Source: Carya illinoinensis (taxonomy: Eukaryota > Streptophyta > Magnoliopsida > Fagales > Juglandaceae). Taken from it: DNA of 64,000 nucleotides. The notes beneath the pieces are model-generated. The model saw only the letters and a program-made list of their open reading frames with translations. It had not been told where the DNA came from and did no database searches. The translations under genes and the position numbers were made by a program. The stretch covers positions 39,341,467 to 39,405,466 of the forward strand of contig NC_056758.1 in the NCBI RefSeq assembly GCF_018687715.1, in the 5' to 3' direction. Below, one piece after another: positions 37,123 to 49,050 of the stretch. Each line of letters opens with the position of its first letter. Within the stretch, counting starts at the first letter, position 1.

Positions 37123-37988
37123 TCTCACTACTCTTATTTATATTCTATACTCTACGAGAGATTTTTTTTTTTTTAAATTCCAAAAAATATTAAGTCAAAC
37201 ATCAATTTCTTTAATCGCTAATTTACGATTTTTTTCTTGGAGGATGGAACTTGATCCTGTAGCAAAATTATGTTACGACATAAAACTTATCTCATAATTC
37301 GATTGGGTCTAGATAGCTATGTAGGATAATCTGCAGTTACTGCAAATGGACTCTTACCCACTAATTAAGCTTATCAGCTCATAAGCTGATTGGGTCTGGT
37401 CCACTCTCGGTTTTCAATATTATTTAATTTTAAATTTATCTTACAAATCAAGTACCACTGCATCAATAATCTAGCTAGTAGCTAGTCAGTATATATTCCT
37501 GACAACAACTACTTTGTAACGTGTTGTAGATAAAAGCTCGGGTCATTGCATGCATCCCTGGGATTTACTATATCATTAATGAATGTGAGTAATGGTCCAA
37601 GATAAACATGGGCATGAGGCATTTATAATGTGCATGGATCTCTCTCTCTCTCGAAATGATAATCTTCCTCCTTCCTCAGTACAAATGGCCTGACACACCA
37701 TGCATGCAGTCGTTCCAATGAAGACAGGGTACGTTCGGATACAGAGCAGTACCACTTGAGTACTACTTCATGCATGCATGGAATCGTGTATGACAAGGCC
37801 GATCGCTGTTTCTGCGTTCGGGATGTTGGAAATCATATCTGGCCGGAGACCTGTGTATTCATCAAAGCAAAACAGCTTTTTCTATGGGTACGACATTAAA
37901 TATGGCTTCTTCGTTACTTATTACTATCACTCCTTGATTCCACATCCTAACTAGCTATAAAGGTTATCATGCACGTATATACTGGTCC

Positions 37989-38115
37989 ATTGTAAGAAAA
38001 ATAAATTTTTGTGATTAATTTATTATAATAAAAAAATTATTTATAATTAATTTTAATTGTGAATAATCTTTTTGTTGTAATAAATTAATCACAAAAACTT
38101 ATTTTTCTTTTAGTG
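37989..38115. mobile_element. CACTA (EnSpm)-derived foldback MITE
   Basis: This 127-bp stretch folds on itself almost end to end: AAGAAAAATAAATTTTTGTG on the left pairs with CACAAAAACTTATTTTTCTT on the right, and the inner AT-rich parts also pair. Read on the minus strand the outer end is CACTAAAAGAAAAATAAG, close to the CACTACAAGAAAA terminus of plant CACTA elements; the other end has decayed to CATTGTAAGAAAA. No clear 3-bp TSD. Confidence 0.7.
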
Positions 38116-39839
38116 TGAGACAGATCAAGGCTGCATAGATTTAATTTAGGGCAATATTTAAAATTTGGGGTAGATAGATGTCAATATTTAGAAAAGATAA
38201 ATATGATAATGAGATACTTTATCAAATGGACAGATTTTCTTTTGCTAATAAAAAAATTAAAAAATATTAAATATAATATTTTCACCTCATTGGGATGAAT
38301 TATATCAAAACGTCACGTTTGCAAAATGGGATGAAAATGTGATATGGGTGTAATTATATACACTCAACAAAATATATTAATTGTTTCACCACTCACTTGG
38401 AAAATGACGAAAAATTGGAACTTTTGTCATCCAATGTTAATAAGGATTAGTTTCTACCAATAGTAACTAATTTGAGGAACACGCTACTTTTGTCCTATAT
38501 AGCAATAACATTGAAATCTTTATGACCAACCAATAATACGATGTTAAGTTTTGTATGTATCTTGCAATTTAACAACTTTCAAGGTCAATATAGTTTGGAT
38601 TTATAGGCAGTTTTTCTATATTGAATATTATCTAGATGTTTTTTTTTTTTTTGAGAGAGAATATTTTCTAAATGTCAATTCCAATAACCTATACAAAAAC
38701 ACACTTAAATGATATCTTTTGACTGAAAAGATAGGTGAATAGAGATTGATGGTGCAACTATCCACCCCCAATAAACAGAAGGAGACAAAAAAGAAAATAA
38801 GGTTAAGCATGAACAATAAATGAACTTCTTAATAACATAATAAAAAAAAGGCAAGTAATTTAATGCCACAATAAAACATTTATCCACATTCCTTTTGTTG
38901 AACCTATTTAATGTGAAAAAAAGGATAAAAGTCCATATAAATAAATTTCTCATTTTTTAAATATACAGTTATTTTTAAATATTTTTTATGCATTTTATTA
39001 ATGTGATTAATTGTATTATTTTTTTAATATAAAAGAATTAATTTGACTAATTATATCAATAAAATATATAAAAAATAACTATTTTTCAAATAAATAATTA
39101 ATTGGAATTTAAGCTCAATTTTAAATAAAGAATTAAATTCCAATTGGACGAAGGTCGTGTTTCACGCATGAGGGTAGATTTTGCTGCGATGAGCATCGCG
39201 TAAATCGGGCCGTTGACCGATGAAATATGACGAGTCACGCGCGGGCTGGGTTAGTGGATAGAGATAATGGGGAGGTTTTTAAAGTGGGGATGGACCACTT
39301 TGGAAAGTGGCCTGAGTGACAGGTGGAGGGCCACGGGGGTGATGGTGTGGGCTTATGGGGCACGTGAAGGGGGTGATGTCCTGGCCCACTAGTGGTCTCC
39401 ACTTTGATTGGGACTGCACGTGCATTTCCAACTTTACAAGCCGACAATTTTTCACTCCTCCCTCTGCTTGGCATCAGTGCTCTGTGATTTTAGATTTGTT
39501 GACCGCACTTGAATGCACTATTTACTCACTGGATTCCATTTCTTCCACTCTCCCAAGCTTTTAATCATTACCCAAAGCGTTTTTTTTTTTTTTTTTTCCA
39601 TATTAAATGGATTTTAATTTGGGTGTGGATCTTTTTCCACTAGCTTAGCTAAGATTCAGATGGAGGATAAAATGCGGTCAAAGATTTTAATTGGTGCAAA
39701 TAACTAAAATATACCTTTGTTTAAAAAATACACGTGTACACCTCAACTTGAATCATATTATGGTGTACAAAAATGTTATGGGATTTAGATATTGTTAATA
39801 TTGCAATGAAATTGAGGCAGATTTGTCTGTCGGGAAGGG

Positions 39840-39872
<33 letters not shown>
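39840..39872. repeat. Poly-A run of about 33 bases
   Basis: Adenine homopolymer following CGGGAAGGG. It could be the tail of a retroposed sequence, but the upstream DNA does not match the LINE tails seen elsewhere in the window. Confidence 0.85.
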
Positions 39873-39877
<5 letters not shown>

Positions 39878-40029
39878 AAGTGAGATAGAGCCTACATTTG
39901 GTTCCACATTAGAAATTTTCTTGCAAAACTAACTCCATTCAAAATAGTTACAAACATTGCAATATATCATTAAAAGAAAAGGTAATGAAAACATTGCAAT
40001 ATAATGACATAGTGTTGACAGCTTAAGGT

Positions 40030-40215
40030 GAGATTTTGGATAGTGAGTTAAGATGAGATAAATTTATATAAAAGTTGAAAGTTAAATAAAATATTATTAG
40101 AATATTATTTTTATTTTAAAATTTGAAAAAATTGAATTATTTATTATATTTTGTTTGAAAATTTAAAAAAATTATAATAATTAGATAAGATGAGATTGAT
40201 TAAGATTAACTCTAA
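40030..40215. mobile_element. AT-rich MITE, family copy
   Basis: GGATAGTGAGTTAAGATGAG ... AAGTTGAAAGTTAAATAAAATATTATTAGAATATTA ... TTTATTATATTTTGTTTG ... TTAGATAAGATGAGATTG. One of the best preserved copies of the family in this window. Confidence 0.7.
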
Positions 40216-41802
40216 ATTTAAACAAATATTAGTCAGTGGATTAAATAAACAAATGAGAAAGGATTGAGACTTGGGGCTAATTGTATTTATGGATGACAAC
40301 CATTGGGCATTCAAACTTACTCCCTAAATGATCACATTAACGTTGCACCACGATTTATTTAAAAAAAAAAAACATATTTAAAATAAAAAGAACATCTAAA
40401 AACATAAAAAGAAAAATATTAAAATCATAACTTCCTTTCATCGTTTTTATGTTTATATTTTATTTTTTTAATAAACTGCGTACAACACGTACGTGATTAA
40501 CCATCCGTGCAATAAATTTTATATAAATAAAAAGATTAATATTACGTATAATTATGAAATGTGTAAATATTGTATAATTATTTAAAATATATATTATTTA
40601 ATATTTAATATTTTTTTTATATAAATTTTATATTTATTTAATTTTTTATACAATATTTATATATTCAAAATTATAACTATTATTATTATTATTATTTTGG
40701 TAAGGCATGGATTTGCTTGCTACTTGTACAGGTCCGTTGGATGGGATATGCCATTGACTGGGATATGCAGGTATTTGTTGAAGAGTTTTGTTATATTCAA
40801 ACAAAATTTCGTATTAATTTATATATCAATACTGATTATTTTATATTTAAAATTTAAATTAATATTATTTTTAATAAAATTTACTTTTACATCAATCATA
40901 TTATATTAATACACATATTAATATATAATTATGCTTGCAACTAAATTTTTCATTTATTAAAAGAGATTGCTGGAAAACAGAGCTTGACCTTCAGGTTTTA
41001 AGTAAAATATTTTAATTACAAAATAAGTATATAAAAATAATTTTATAAATAAATGTTGCTTATAAAATTATAAATTATTTTTATAATAAAATAAATATAA
41101 CAAGATAAAATCATATTAATTTATAAAATTATTTTTATATGATTTTCTTAAAAATATTCAGTACTTTTAAACCGTTTTAAGTTTGGCTTATAGCCAGTAC
41201 AAAGGCGAAAGTTCCAGAAGAAGCAGAAAACCACTTTTTCCGTTTTAGCATATTCTATCAAAACCTCACGCCTTTTCCACCTGTTACAAACCAAACACCG
41301 CTGAATTACTTAATTAGTACCAATCATCGCGACAAAATTCAAACAAACTAATTTATTAGTATATAACAAGGCTTGGAAACAAAAGTTGCAACGAGCCAAT
41401 AAGAACTCAGAAAGAGATCCGTGAAAAAAGAGGACAAGAAAATAAATTGGAAAATAAAAGATTTTCCATGGACGGAAAAGAGCGTTACAGAAGCCCCAAA
41501 TAGGAAAAAGCATATGGGCTTTTTGAAGACGAGAGGGAGATCTAGGTGCGAAAGCTCAGCTTGATTAATTGCTCTTCTTCCTCCTTGCACCTGCAGTTCA
41601 AGTTCAACCCCCTAAACTCCACCATTTGACTGAACCCTCTTGCTTAATGCCAATAATTTACACCAAAACATTCAAATCTACCAACTTTACATATTATTAA
41701 TTATAAGAGCGAGCACCGCACAAATTATTCTAGCTAGCGCGCAAAGTTAAGAACCGTGATATGGGAGAGCAATACGATCATCGGAGAAACTTCGTTCGTT
41801 GA

Positions 41803-43052
41803 TCAGAAGGTAGGAACGACGCCGTACTGGGCTTCGGACATGAAAGCCGCGGCAGATGCCGAGTTGTACAGGCAGTCCACATCGGTTTCAATCTCCGTCC
41901 GTTTCGCGAACCGGCCTTTGATTCTCGGCCGGGTTTCCGCGTACGCCTTTCTCGAAGCGTAGCGAATGGTCTTCTCGAACTTCCGATTCTTTCTCTTCTC
42001 TCTGTACCTCAAAACCCTGGCTTCACGATCGCTTCCACACAGCTGAGTTGCCGGTTGGTTTGTAGTCCCCGATACCGGCACGTTCGGATCAGCACTCATG
42101 TTTCGCCCGAAAGGATACGATATATCGGACATGGAGTTCCCGTCCGGAACCACTCCGACATCGGAAGAGGATACCTGAGATATCACATACATATCAGTAC
42201 AAACTATATATATAGTGGTTCTCCAGGGAAGGTTTTAATTTTTTATTTTTTATTTCCTGGACAAAAATAAAGTTGTTATCGAACGGGTCAAGAAATTACG
42301 CTTTGGCTGAGAGACTGAGTAGAAGAGCTGAATACAGAGAGCTTGGATCTGCAGAAATCAATATCGAAGCACCTCTCCCTGGAGTGGTTCGTGACTGCAG
42401 CGGAGACGGGTTTAGTTTGAACTGGTACTACGCTATCCGTTCCCGCACTGTAAAACAACGGGTTTGGATAATCGAATTCAAGAAATGGATCCATTTCGGA
42501 GAAAAGAATGTCGCCGGGTTTCACATCAAGACCATCCATGACCTTGGAACCGAAATTAGGGTTCGGAAAGAGCCAAGATGCCGCCTCGGCGTCGTCGTGA
42601 TGGTTGGTGTCAGTCTCGGATTTCGCGGTGGTGTTCTTGCTGGCGTCCACGTTCTGATCGGTGGGGACCAAAAGGAAATTATTGAGAGCAGATGATTTGA
42701 TTAAGGACTCGGCCGAGTCGAAGAAGGGCTCGACGGGGACCCGCTCATGGCGGCGGGCAAGCGGGTTAGCCGAGTGGATGTCGGCGTCGCAGGTGACGCA
42801 GAGCGCGGCAGCGTCGGCCTTGCAGGTGACGGCAGCGGGAGCCTGCTCGCACACCTCGCACATCCACAGGCGCTCGTGGCGAGACGCCAGTTTGTTGGCG
42901 CAGTGGATCTTTGCATCGCAGCTCAGGCACAAGAATGCGGAGTCTGCTCGGCAGAAGGTGGCTGCAGCGGCCGATTTGCAGGAATCGCAAGGCTTGGCCG
43001 TAACGCCCCAGCCTCTGCCGAACCCCTTCAAGCTCTCCGCTTCGATTCCCAT
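41803..43052 (-). CDS. CONSTANS-LIKE B-box transcription factor (COL3/4/5 group)
   Basis: A nuclear transcriptional regulator of the BBX group with two B-boxes and a CCT domain; relatives act in light signalling and flowering. Exon 1 is 43052-42300 (251 codons) and exon 2 is 42174-41803 (123 codons plus TGA), joined at GT-AG in phase 0, total 374 residues. B-box 1 spans about residues 22-60 (CDSC, FCRAD, CLSCD, H50, H59). B-box 2 spans about 65-103 (CEVC, TCKAD, CVTCD, H93, H102). The middle carries [12 protein letters not shown] and [11 protein letters not shown]. The CCT domain starts near residue 300 ([20 protein letters not shown] ... KGRFAKR), and the C-terminus YGVVPTF resembles the VP motif that binds COP1 in this group. 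The ATG gives [16 protein letters not shown], the conserved start; the frame is open upstream but has no other ATG. The single intron before the CCT exon is typical of group I COLs. Confidence 0.96.
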
Positions 43053-43294
43053 ATCTAAGGAAGGAGAAAACGAACACCAGTTTAGTAAAAAATGCACTGT
43101 TGCTAGATTTTTTCTCTCTCCCTCGCTCTCTCTATGCTCTGCTTTAATGGTGTTGTGCAAAGACTGATGATGCGTGAATCAGTGAGAGAGGGCTTGTGTA
43201 TTTGGAGTTTTGGGGCCTTGATTTTTCGGCTAAGATACTCTGTATCTATCTAGTCAGCGAGAGGAAATCTGGCTAATGACGAGTAGCATCTGCA

Positions 43295-43300
43295 CACGTG
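43295..43300. promoter_or_regulatory. G-box (CACGTG) upstream of the COL gene
   Basis: A palindromic G-box in the context GCACACGTGGGA, 243 bases upstream of the ATG of the minus-strand COL gene. A second ACGT core (GACGTGGGACC) lies near 43358. G-boxes bind bZIP (HY5) and bHLH (PIF) factors, fitting a light-regulated BBX gene; function is inferred from position only. Confidence 0.5.
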
Positions 43301-44041
43301 GGAGACTCTCGGCCACACTTGCTGAAATGGTATAGTTGTTGTCATGTGTCTGTGCCGACGTGGGACCCAACCAACTAAACTGGGAGTTGTTTAATTAACA
43401 GAGGGTCTCGTAGCATTTCAGAACACCAGCTCAAGTTGGCAATTCTGCAAGTCAATGCGACTTCATCCATACTTACCTTCTTAAAAGCATCCACGTCCGA
43501 TCGAGCATAAAATCTCATTTTTTGTAAGGATATTTTTAAGCTTGTTTTACTACTGGTTTATTATTTAATTTATTTTCCTATTATTATTTAAATTTGAATT
43601 AAAAATTTAGAACATGACTTTTTTGAATAAGTTATAAAATAAATAAATTCAATCAATCTGTTTAATCATATAATTTAATTATAAAATATAAATTCATTAA
43701 TTAGTTTTAATAAAAATATAATATGAATCTAAATAATTTCAATAAACTTATAATTTATGTATTTAGCCTCAATTGTCGACATTTTTTTTTATCTCAAATA
43801 TAGAGAAGTTAGAGACCACTAGGTTATAAGCACATGAAAAATGTAATATTTTATACACACCCATATTTAATATCGAATATTCAGTCATCTCTTAATTTGT
43901 TTGTTCAATTAAAAAATAAAAACACTAAATATCTTATTTTTCAATTATTCGACGATTCTTATTAAATACAATCATAAGAAAGTTAATATACATTTAGTTC
44001 TTTTATATTTTTGTACAAAAAATTTTTAAAAAAAATATTAT
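43301..44041. other. Spacer between COL promoter and LTR-like block
   Basis: The first 150-250 bases probably belong to the COL promoter. The remainder is AT-rich with no recognisable feature. Confidence 0.5.
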
Positions 44042-44704
44042 TGTTAGACAAATTAAAAATAAATACAGTAGTTGGAGGGATTTTTCCCAGGATCTCAAGC
44101 TCAATAACATAGACCAAGCCCAAGTGATAGAAACGTTTCCCCCCGAAACACGACAAACCCAAGAAGCCAAGCCCATCACTTTGAGGTAGGAGCTCGCTTG
44201 GTCTCCCGACGGCCCACCCAAAAACCCTTGACCCAGATAACATGGACATGGGTGTCGAGTCGGGACAAACCACGATTTGAGTAATACAGAAAGCCCCTCA
44301 GATAGGGAGAGAGGGAACATGCCACCTTGATGGGACTCCACACTTAGACATCGTTAATAAGCCACGCCACATTAATTATTTCACAAGAAGATCATGCAGC
44401 ATTAATTAAGGTCTGCCAAGAGATACTCCTCCACTCAGCTGCAAGTCATGGGCCTCTTACCTCGGACGCAGGTATAAAAACAGCCCACAAGTATTGAAAT
44501 AGGGGCTCTCTAGATTCTATCTACCTGAACTACCTGCAATCTTTCTTCCTCTTCCTTATTTCTGCTGACTTAAGTATTAGAGGTTCCATCTGATTGCCAA
44601 CTCATCTGCTAGATTTAAGAGTTGTCTTATGTTTGCAAGACCCAAGTAGAGGACCCGAGTTGTCGAGGGCTAGGCCCTAAAGTGTACAAAACACACCCTT
44701 AACA
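44042..44704 (+). mobile_element. LTR-like segment, probably a decayed solo LTR
   Basis: The block begins TGTTAG and ends TTAACA, a TG...CA frame. It contains a TATA-like TATAAAAACAGCCC near 44472, followed about 100 bases later by CTGACTTAAGTATTAGAGG, a word typical of plant Gypsy LTR transcribed regions. It is much less AT-rich than its flanks. There is no matching 5-bp target duplication (ATTAT versus TCAGT), and no primer-binding site follows. The boundaries are therefore tentative. Confidence 0.35.
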
Positions 44705-45287
44705 TCAGTTTTTAAATTGGTTAGAATCAACCCAACCTGGTCTAAAATTGGTAGAATATGTCTACATCGGTCGATTCAACCTGAATTAGTCGAACCATTT
44801 TTTCAAATATTGAATGCAAATAACTTTTATAATAACTAGTGGTATCTTACAAATATTATTTGCTTGAACCTAATTTTGTATTTTATGGTTTATGAGAGCT
44901 CCCGAACTAATATCGGTTATTTGTCAAGCAAGAGTATCGGCTTAAGCTTGTGGAGGTGCACTCTATTGAAAAGAGCCTCTGTCCTCCATCGTGATCAACA
45001 TGATTAGAACAACACACTGACGTCAAAAGGATTTAATTCAAGATAAAATTAGGTTCAATCAGACAAACATATATAATCGTTCATGTAGTCTAGGCCCAAC
45101 AAAATGGGTCGTGTCAAGCATTCGTTAATTGTATTGAGGTTAATCACTTTCGATTAGGTGGTAAAATAATGTAGAGTGTGTGGGCCGGAGGCCCCTAATT
45201 AGATATTTTAATTCCGATTTAGAGTAGGAGGATATAGTCATATAAAATAGAATTTACATTATTTATAGAATTTGAAAAAAATTAAAT
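44705..45287. other. Spacer; nothing clearly identified
   Basis: AT-rich sequence with a few short GGTTCAAT-type words; its last part (45225-45287) resembles one end of the AT-rich MITE family. No gene. Confidence 0.4.
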
Positions 45288-45794
45288 TATTTATTATATT
45301 TGTATGAAATTTTAAAAAAATTATAATTATGAGATTAGATTAAAAACTTTCACTATCTAAATGGGGTATTAGAATCAATTGATGAAAATAGGATAAAATA
45401 TTTTCCTATATAGTGCAGGATAGCCTCCTCTCCGCACGCCGCCCCGCATGGGGTGGGATTGCAGGATTTAACAGTAACTCTTATATTATTTAAGTATGAC
45501 TATTATATTACTTTGGCCTCCTATATAAAGGTTGATTTAGGAGGTCAAAGAAAATTGTATGTATCTATATACATTATATTTATGTAAATATTAAAAATAT
45601 AATTTTTTATTTTAAATAGGGAAACAGGGGAGGAGTGCAGAGCGAGGGGCGGGGCCTCACTAGGGTTAGCCCGCCCATGCCCCGCTAGGGGTCTTCCATG
45701 CAGGGCGGGGGCCCCTCCCTCACATAGGCAATATGGGATAACCCGCCTGCCCGCCCATGTGGGGGCGGACCCCCAGGGGGAGGGGGCCATGTGT
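45288..45794. repeat. Duplicated module, copy 1 (AT-rich block A + GC-rich block B)
   Basis: Block A (45288-45625, with CACTATCTAAATGGGGTATT and GTATGTATCTATATACATTA) is followed by GC-rich block B (about 45637-45793, with CCCCGCTAGGGGTCTTCCAT and GGGCGGGGGCCCCTCCCTCA). The same order recurs as copy 2. Block B has strongly palindromic GC words (CCCCGCTAGGGG, GGGGGCCCC) and looks like the end region of an unclassified transposon. Confidence 0.8.
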
Positions 45795-47628
45795 GAAAAT
45801 TTCAAAAAATTATAATTATGAAATAAGATTAAAAATTTTCACTATCTAAATGGGGTATTAGAATCAATTGATGAAAATAGGATAGAATATTCCCCTATGC
45901 AGTGCAAGGTAGCCTCCTCTAAACACGCCGCCCCGCACGGGGAGGGATTGCAGGATTTAACAGTAAGTCTTACATTATTTAAGTATGACTATTATATTAC
46001 TTTGACCTCTTATATAAAGGTTGATTTAGGAGGTCAAGGAAAATTGTATGTATCTATATACATTATATTTATGTAAATATTAAAAATATAATTTTTTATA
46101 TTAAATAGGGGAGGAGTTGATGAGTGTGTGAAAGTGCACTCTAAATGTCTTATTATTGGACTAAAATTCTAAAATGTGAATAGAAATCATAGGAATTAAT
46201 GTGTATTCTTAAATTGAATTTCTATTTACGTTGGGATACTCCTAAGCAGTTTTTTAATATTTAATTTTAGAGTTTATAAAAGAGCAAGTTAAGCCCAGTC
46301 AAATTTAAAGGAGGATATTCATGGGGTTTGAGAGCAATTTGGAAGAAAAGAAAAAGAAAAAAAATCACAAAATGAAACCACAAGAAGTCCAAATCTGAAA
46401 TTCGCTAGGAGACAGTCTGGATATACTTTATTCTTTTGACTGTATCTTTTTACTCACATATCTGATTGATGCGATTATTGATGCATTAGAAAGCTATCTT
46501 AAAGGGCTATAACTTTATATCTAATAAAGATTTCCAAATTCAAACTCCTGAAGGTCGTACGTGGCTACCAAGATAAGTTCTAAAATTTAGACGATTTTTT
46601 TATGCGGAAATTACATTAGGGTTTATTTCTTACCCTATATAAGCATATCATTAGCATGAAATAGGAGGAGAGAGGAGACACAAGAAGTAGATCTGAAGAG
46701 AGGAGAAAATCACTTCCATGGCCACCGTTCGTTTCAGTTTTTTCTGGAAATTTTTATTATCCAGTATATTTATGGGTAACTAAATTTTTAAGTAGGGTTA
46801 GGGATAAACTTGCATATTAGATGGTATTTTTAATTTATGTATTTGATCTTCAAGTACTAAAATTCTTTTGTTTTATCATTCTCAATTTATCATTGATGTT
46901 TTATTCTCCGAATAATCATATAATTTATTATGTTTATGGATTCAGTCATGTTTTTTCTATTGAATGGATTAGTTCTTTGATTATGTTTGGATCAATTATT
47001 TATCTATATTGATTTAGTTTTTTTCTGCAATATCGCTCCCTGAATATATTGTCACTATTGGATTTTCTCAATAAGGGTAGTAATTTACGTATTTTAAAAG
47101 TGGTAAATGATTTTTCAAATGGTTAAATTTGATTTAATTTTGGTTTATAAATCTATACCTTCCGATGGGGAATTTCATAAATTGAGTTTCTAATTAAGTT
47201 AATCAATGAATTAAGAATAATTAAAATATCGGATTTGTGCAAGGGATTTTCGACGCTCTACTGTTCGTCAAATTTGAGTACTTTTTCCGTTAATCACTTT
47301 GCTTCACTTTAATTTACATTTAAAATTTATCTTTGTTCTCCAGTACTTATTTAATAGTTTTCTTTAGTTTCTTTGTTTCTTTTGCTATTCTTTTAATTTG
47401 TCTCCCTGTGGAATCGATACTCCAACACTGTGCTACAACTACCGCGTTATTCTTTGGGTGTAATAAGGAGTGCAGAACGAGGGACAGGGCCTTGCTAGGG
47501 TCAGCCGGCCCCTACCCCGCTAGGGGTCTTCCATGCAGGGCGGGGGCCCCTCCCTCACAAGGGCAATATAGGGTAACCCGCCTGCTCTCCCATGCGGGGG
47601 CGGACCCCAAGGGGGAGGGGGCCACTAT
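45795..47628. repeat. Duplicated module, copy 2, split by a solo LTR
   Basis: Block A' (45795-46117) and block B' (47467-47627) repeat copy 1 in the same order with about 10% differences by eye. They are separated by a 1.35-kb insertion that lies exactly where A meets B in copy 1. The two copies thus formed a direct tandem duplication before the insertion. Confidence 0.8.
46118..47466 (+). mobile_element. Solo LTR of a Gypsy-type retrotransposon, TSD GGAGT
   Basis: The insertion is bounded by GGAGT at 46113-46117 and GGAGT at 47467-47471; the undisrupted copy 1 reads GGGGAGGAGTGCAG, the expected empty site. It starts TGATGAGTGTGTGAAAGTGCA and carries an internal TATA box (TATATAA, 46636-46642). 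Near the end it has TCTCCCTGTGGAATCGATACTCC, a phrase characteristic of long Tat/Athila-like LTRs. No coding or primer-binding sequence is present. The last bases are AATAA rather than a canonical CA, so the exact 3' edge may be off by a base or two. Confidence 0.75.
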
Positions 47629-48599
47629 CCACCCTACTTTTAAACATGTGAGAAATATATATTTTCTTAATAAAGAGACAAGCCCATTTTTTGGGTTGGA
47701 CTTCTAGAAAAACATATAAATGTCACGGAGGTGCTTAATAAACACTTTTCTTATTATTATTATGTTTTAAATAGACTTCAATTCAATTCATGAATGAAAA
47801 AAGTTACAACTGTGACCAATAAGTCCAGATACCAATCCTGATTACAAGCCAACTACTCATTTGTTATAAGCTTCTCCGCACACAATTTTCATTGTGTCGG
47901 ACATTGTCTAAAAAAACTTTAGAAACTTTCTAATGACACAGCCCTTCTGAGATGCGAGATTCTGTATAAACAGATGTTGCCCAGATGACTAACACAAGAG
48001 GGGGGGTGAATTGAGTTGTATAAAAAAAATAACAATTATAAATCAAATATATAATATAAAATATAAACAAAATATAAAATAACAATAAATATAAAGAGTA
48101 AGGATAAGAGAGAAGCAAACTCAGTATGTTAACGAGGTTCGGCCCCACTGCCTACGTCCTCGCCTCAAGCTACCCCTTGAGAATTCTCAACTTCACTATT
48201 CAACCTCCTTCAGGTGGAGATAGAAACCTATTACACCTTTGAACAATACCGCTACAAAGGATCCGTGTAGAACACCCTCTACACTTGCAATCACCTTACA
48301 CGTGGTGATTCAACTATTCCCCGTGTAGAATACTTTCTACACACACAAGGGTTATACACACCATTTTTCTGATACAAGAGCTGATAGTGGGTAGGTTATC
48401 AGAAAACACTCCTCAATGAGTGAAATAAGAACAATACAGTGCAAACTATATCTCTCAAAATGAACAAGGATTAAGGCTCAATGCTTAGAGAAGAGAGAAT
48501 GAAAGCTTTGAATGAATGTTGTATGCTCTTGGTGTTGTGAATGTGAAGCTCTCAATTGATCTATTTATAGGCATATGAGACTTCATATTCAAATTTAAA
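47629..48599. other. Repeat-derived spacer
   Basis: Includes GACTAACACAAGAGGGGGGGTGAATTGAG (about 47987-48016) and AACGAGGTTCGGCCCCACTGCC (about 48130). These phrases recur in many plant retrotransposon noncoding regions. No LTR pair or coding domain found. Confidence 0.4.
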
Positions 48600-48607
48600 A
48601 AGATTCA

Positions 48608-48790
48608 CATGTCAAAGACAACATCATTCACTTTTTCAAAAAATTCAAATAAAAGGTTCTTCTTTTTCAATTGTCAAAGACAACATCATTCACTTTTTCA
48701 AAGAATTCAAATAAAAGGTTCTTCTTTTTCAATTGTCAAAGACAACATCATTCACTTTTTCAAAAAAATCAAACCTAATCTTTTACTTTT
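48608..48790. repeat. 62-bp tandem repeat, about 2.7 copies, grading into degenerate copies to ~49050
   Basis: GTCAAAGACAACATCATTCA starts at 48611, 48673 and 48735, an exact 62-bp period, with TTTTTCAAAGAATTCAAAT-type sequence between. Downstream, looser copies built on TTTTCAAAAAATTCAAACCTAATC continue to roughly 49050. An open frame of 126 codons across it is a by-product of the period and has no protein character. Confidence 0.9.
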
Positions 48791-49050
48791 GGCATATGAC
48801 AAAATGAGCACACTTTCATTTTCAAAAAATTCAAACCTAATCTTTTACTTTTTGTATAAGTCTAAAAAAGCATCAATCACTTTTGAAAATATTCAAATAA
48901 AATATGCACATGTGAAAGATGACAATCAATCATCTTTAATATTTTCAAAGTTCAACCCTTTAATCAAAGCATGCACATGCAAAAGATGACAATCAATCAT
49001 CTTTCAAAATTTTCAAATTTAATTTTCAAAAATATTCATGCACATGTGGA

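Larger units (their letters stand above)
35028..41300. other. AT-rich intergenic region with MITEs; no genes
   Basis: About 6.3 kb of AT-rich DNA. Recognisable pieces are listed separately (MITE copies near 37.0 and 40.1 kb, a CACTA-type foldback at 38.0 kb, a poly-A run at 39.84 kb). The GC-richer segment 39170-39500, with CACGTG at 39361-39366, has no gene attached that I can identify. Confidence 0.5.

Noticed and set aside
43053..43160. In-frame N-terminal extension of the COL protein
   Set aside because: The upstream frame is open but contains no ATG; the first ATG at 43052 gives the conserved [10 protein letters not shown] start.
42661..43167. 168-codon plus-strand frame opposite the COL gene
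   Set aside because: Antisense shadow of the GC-rich B-box exon; no independent protein character.
48609..48989. 126-codon plus-strand frame
   Set aside because: Translation of the 62-bp tandem array; the repeated peptides change frame between copies and resemble nothing.
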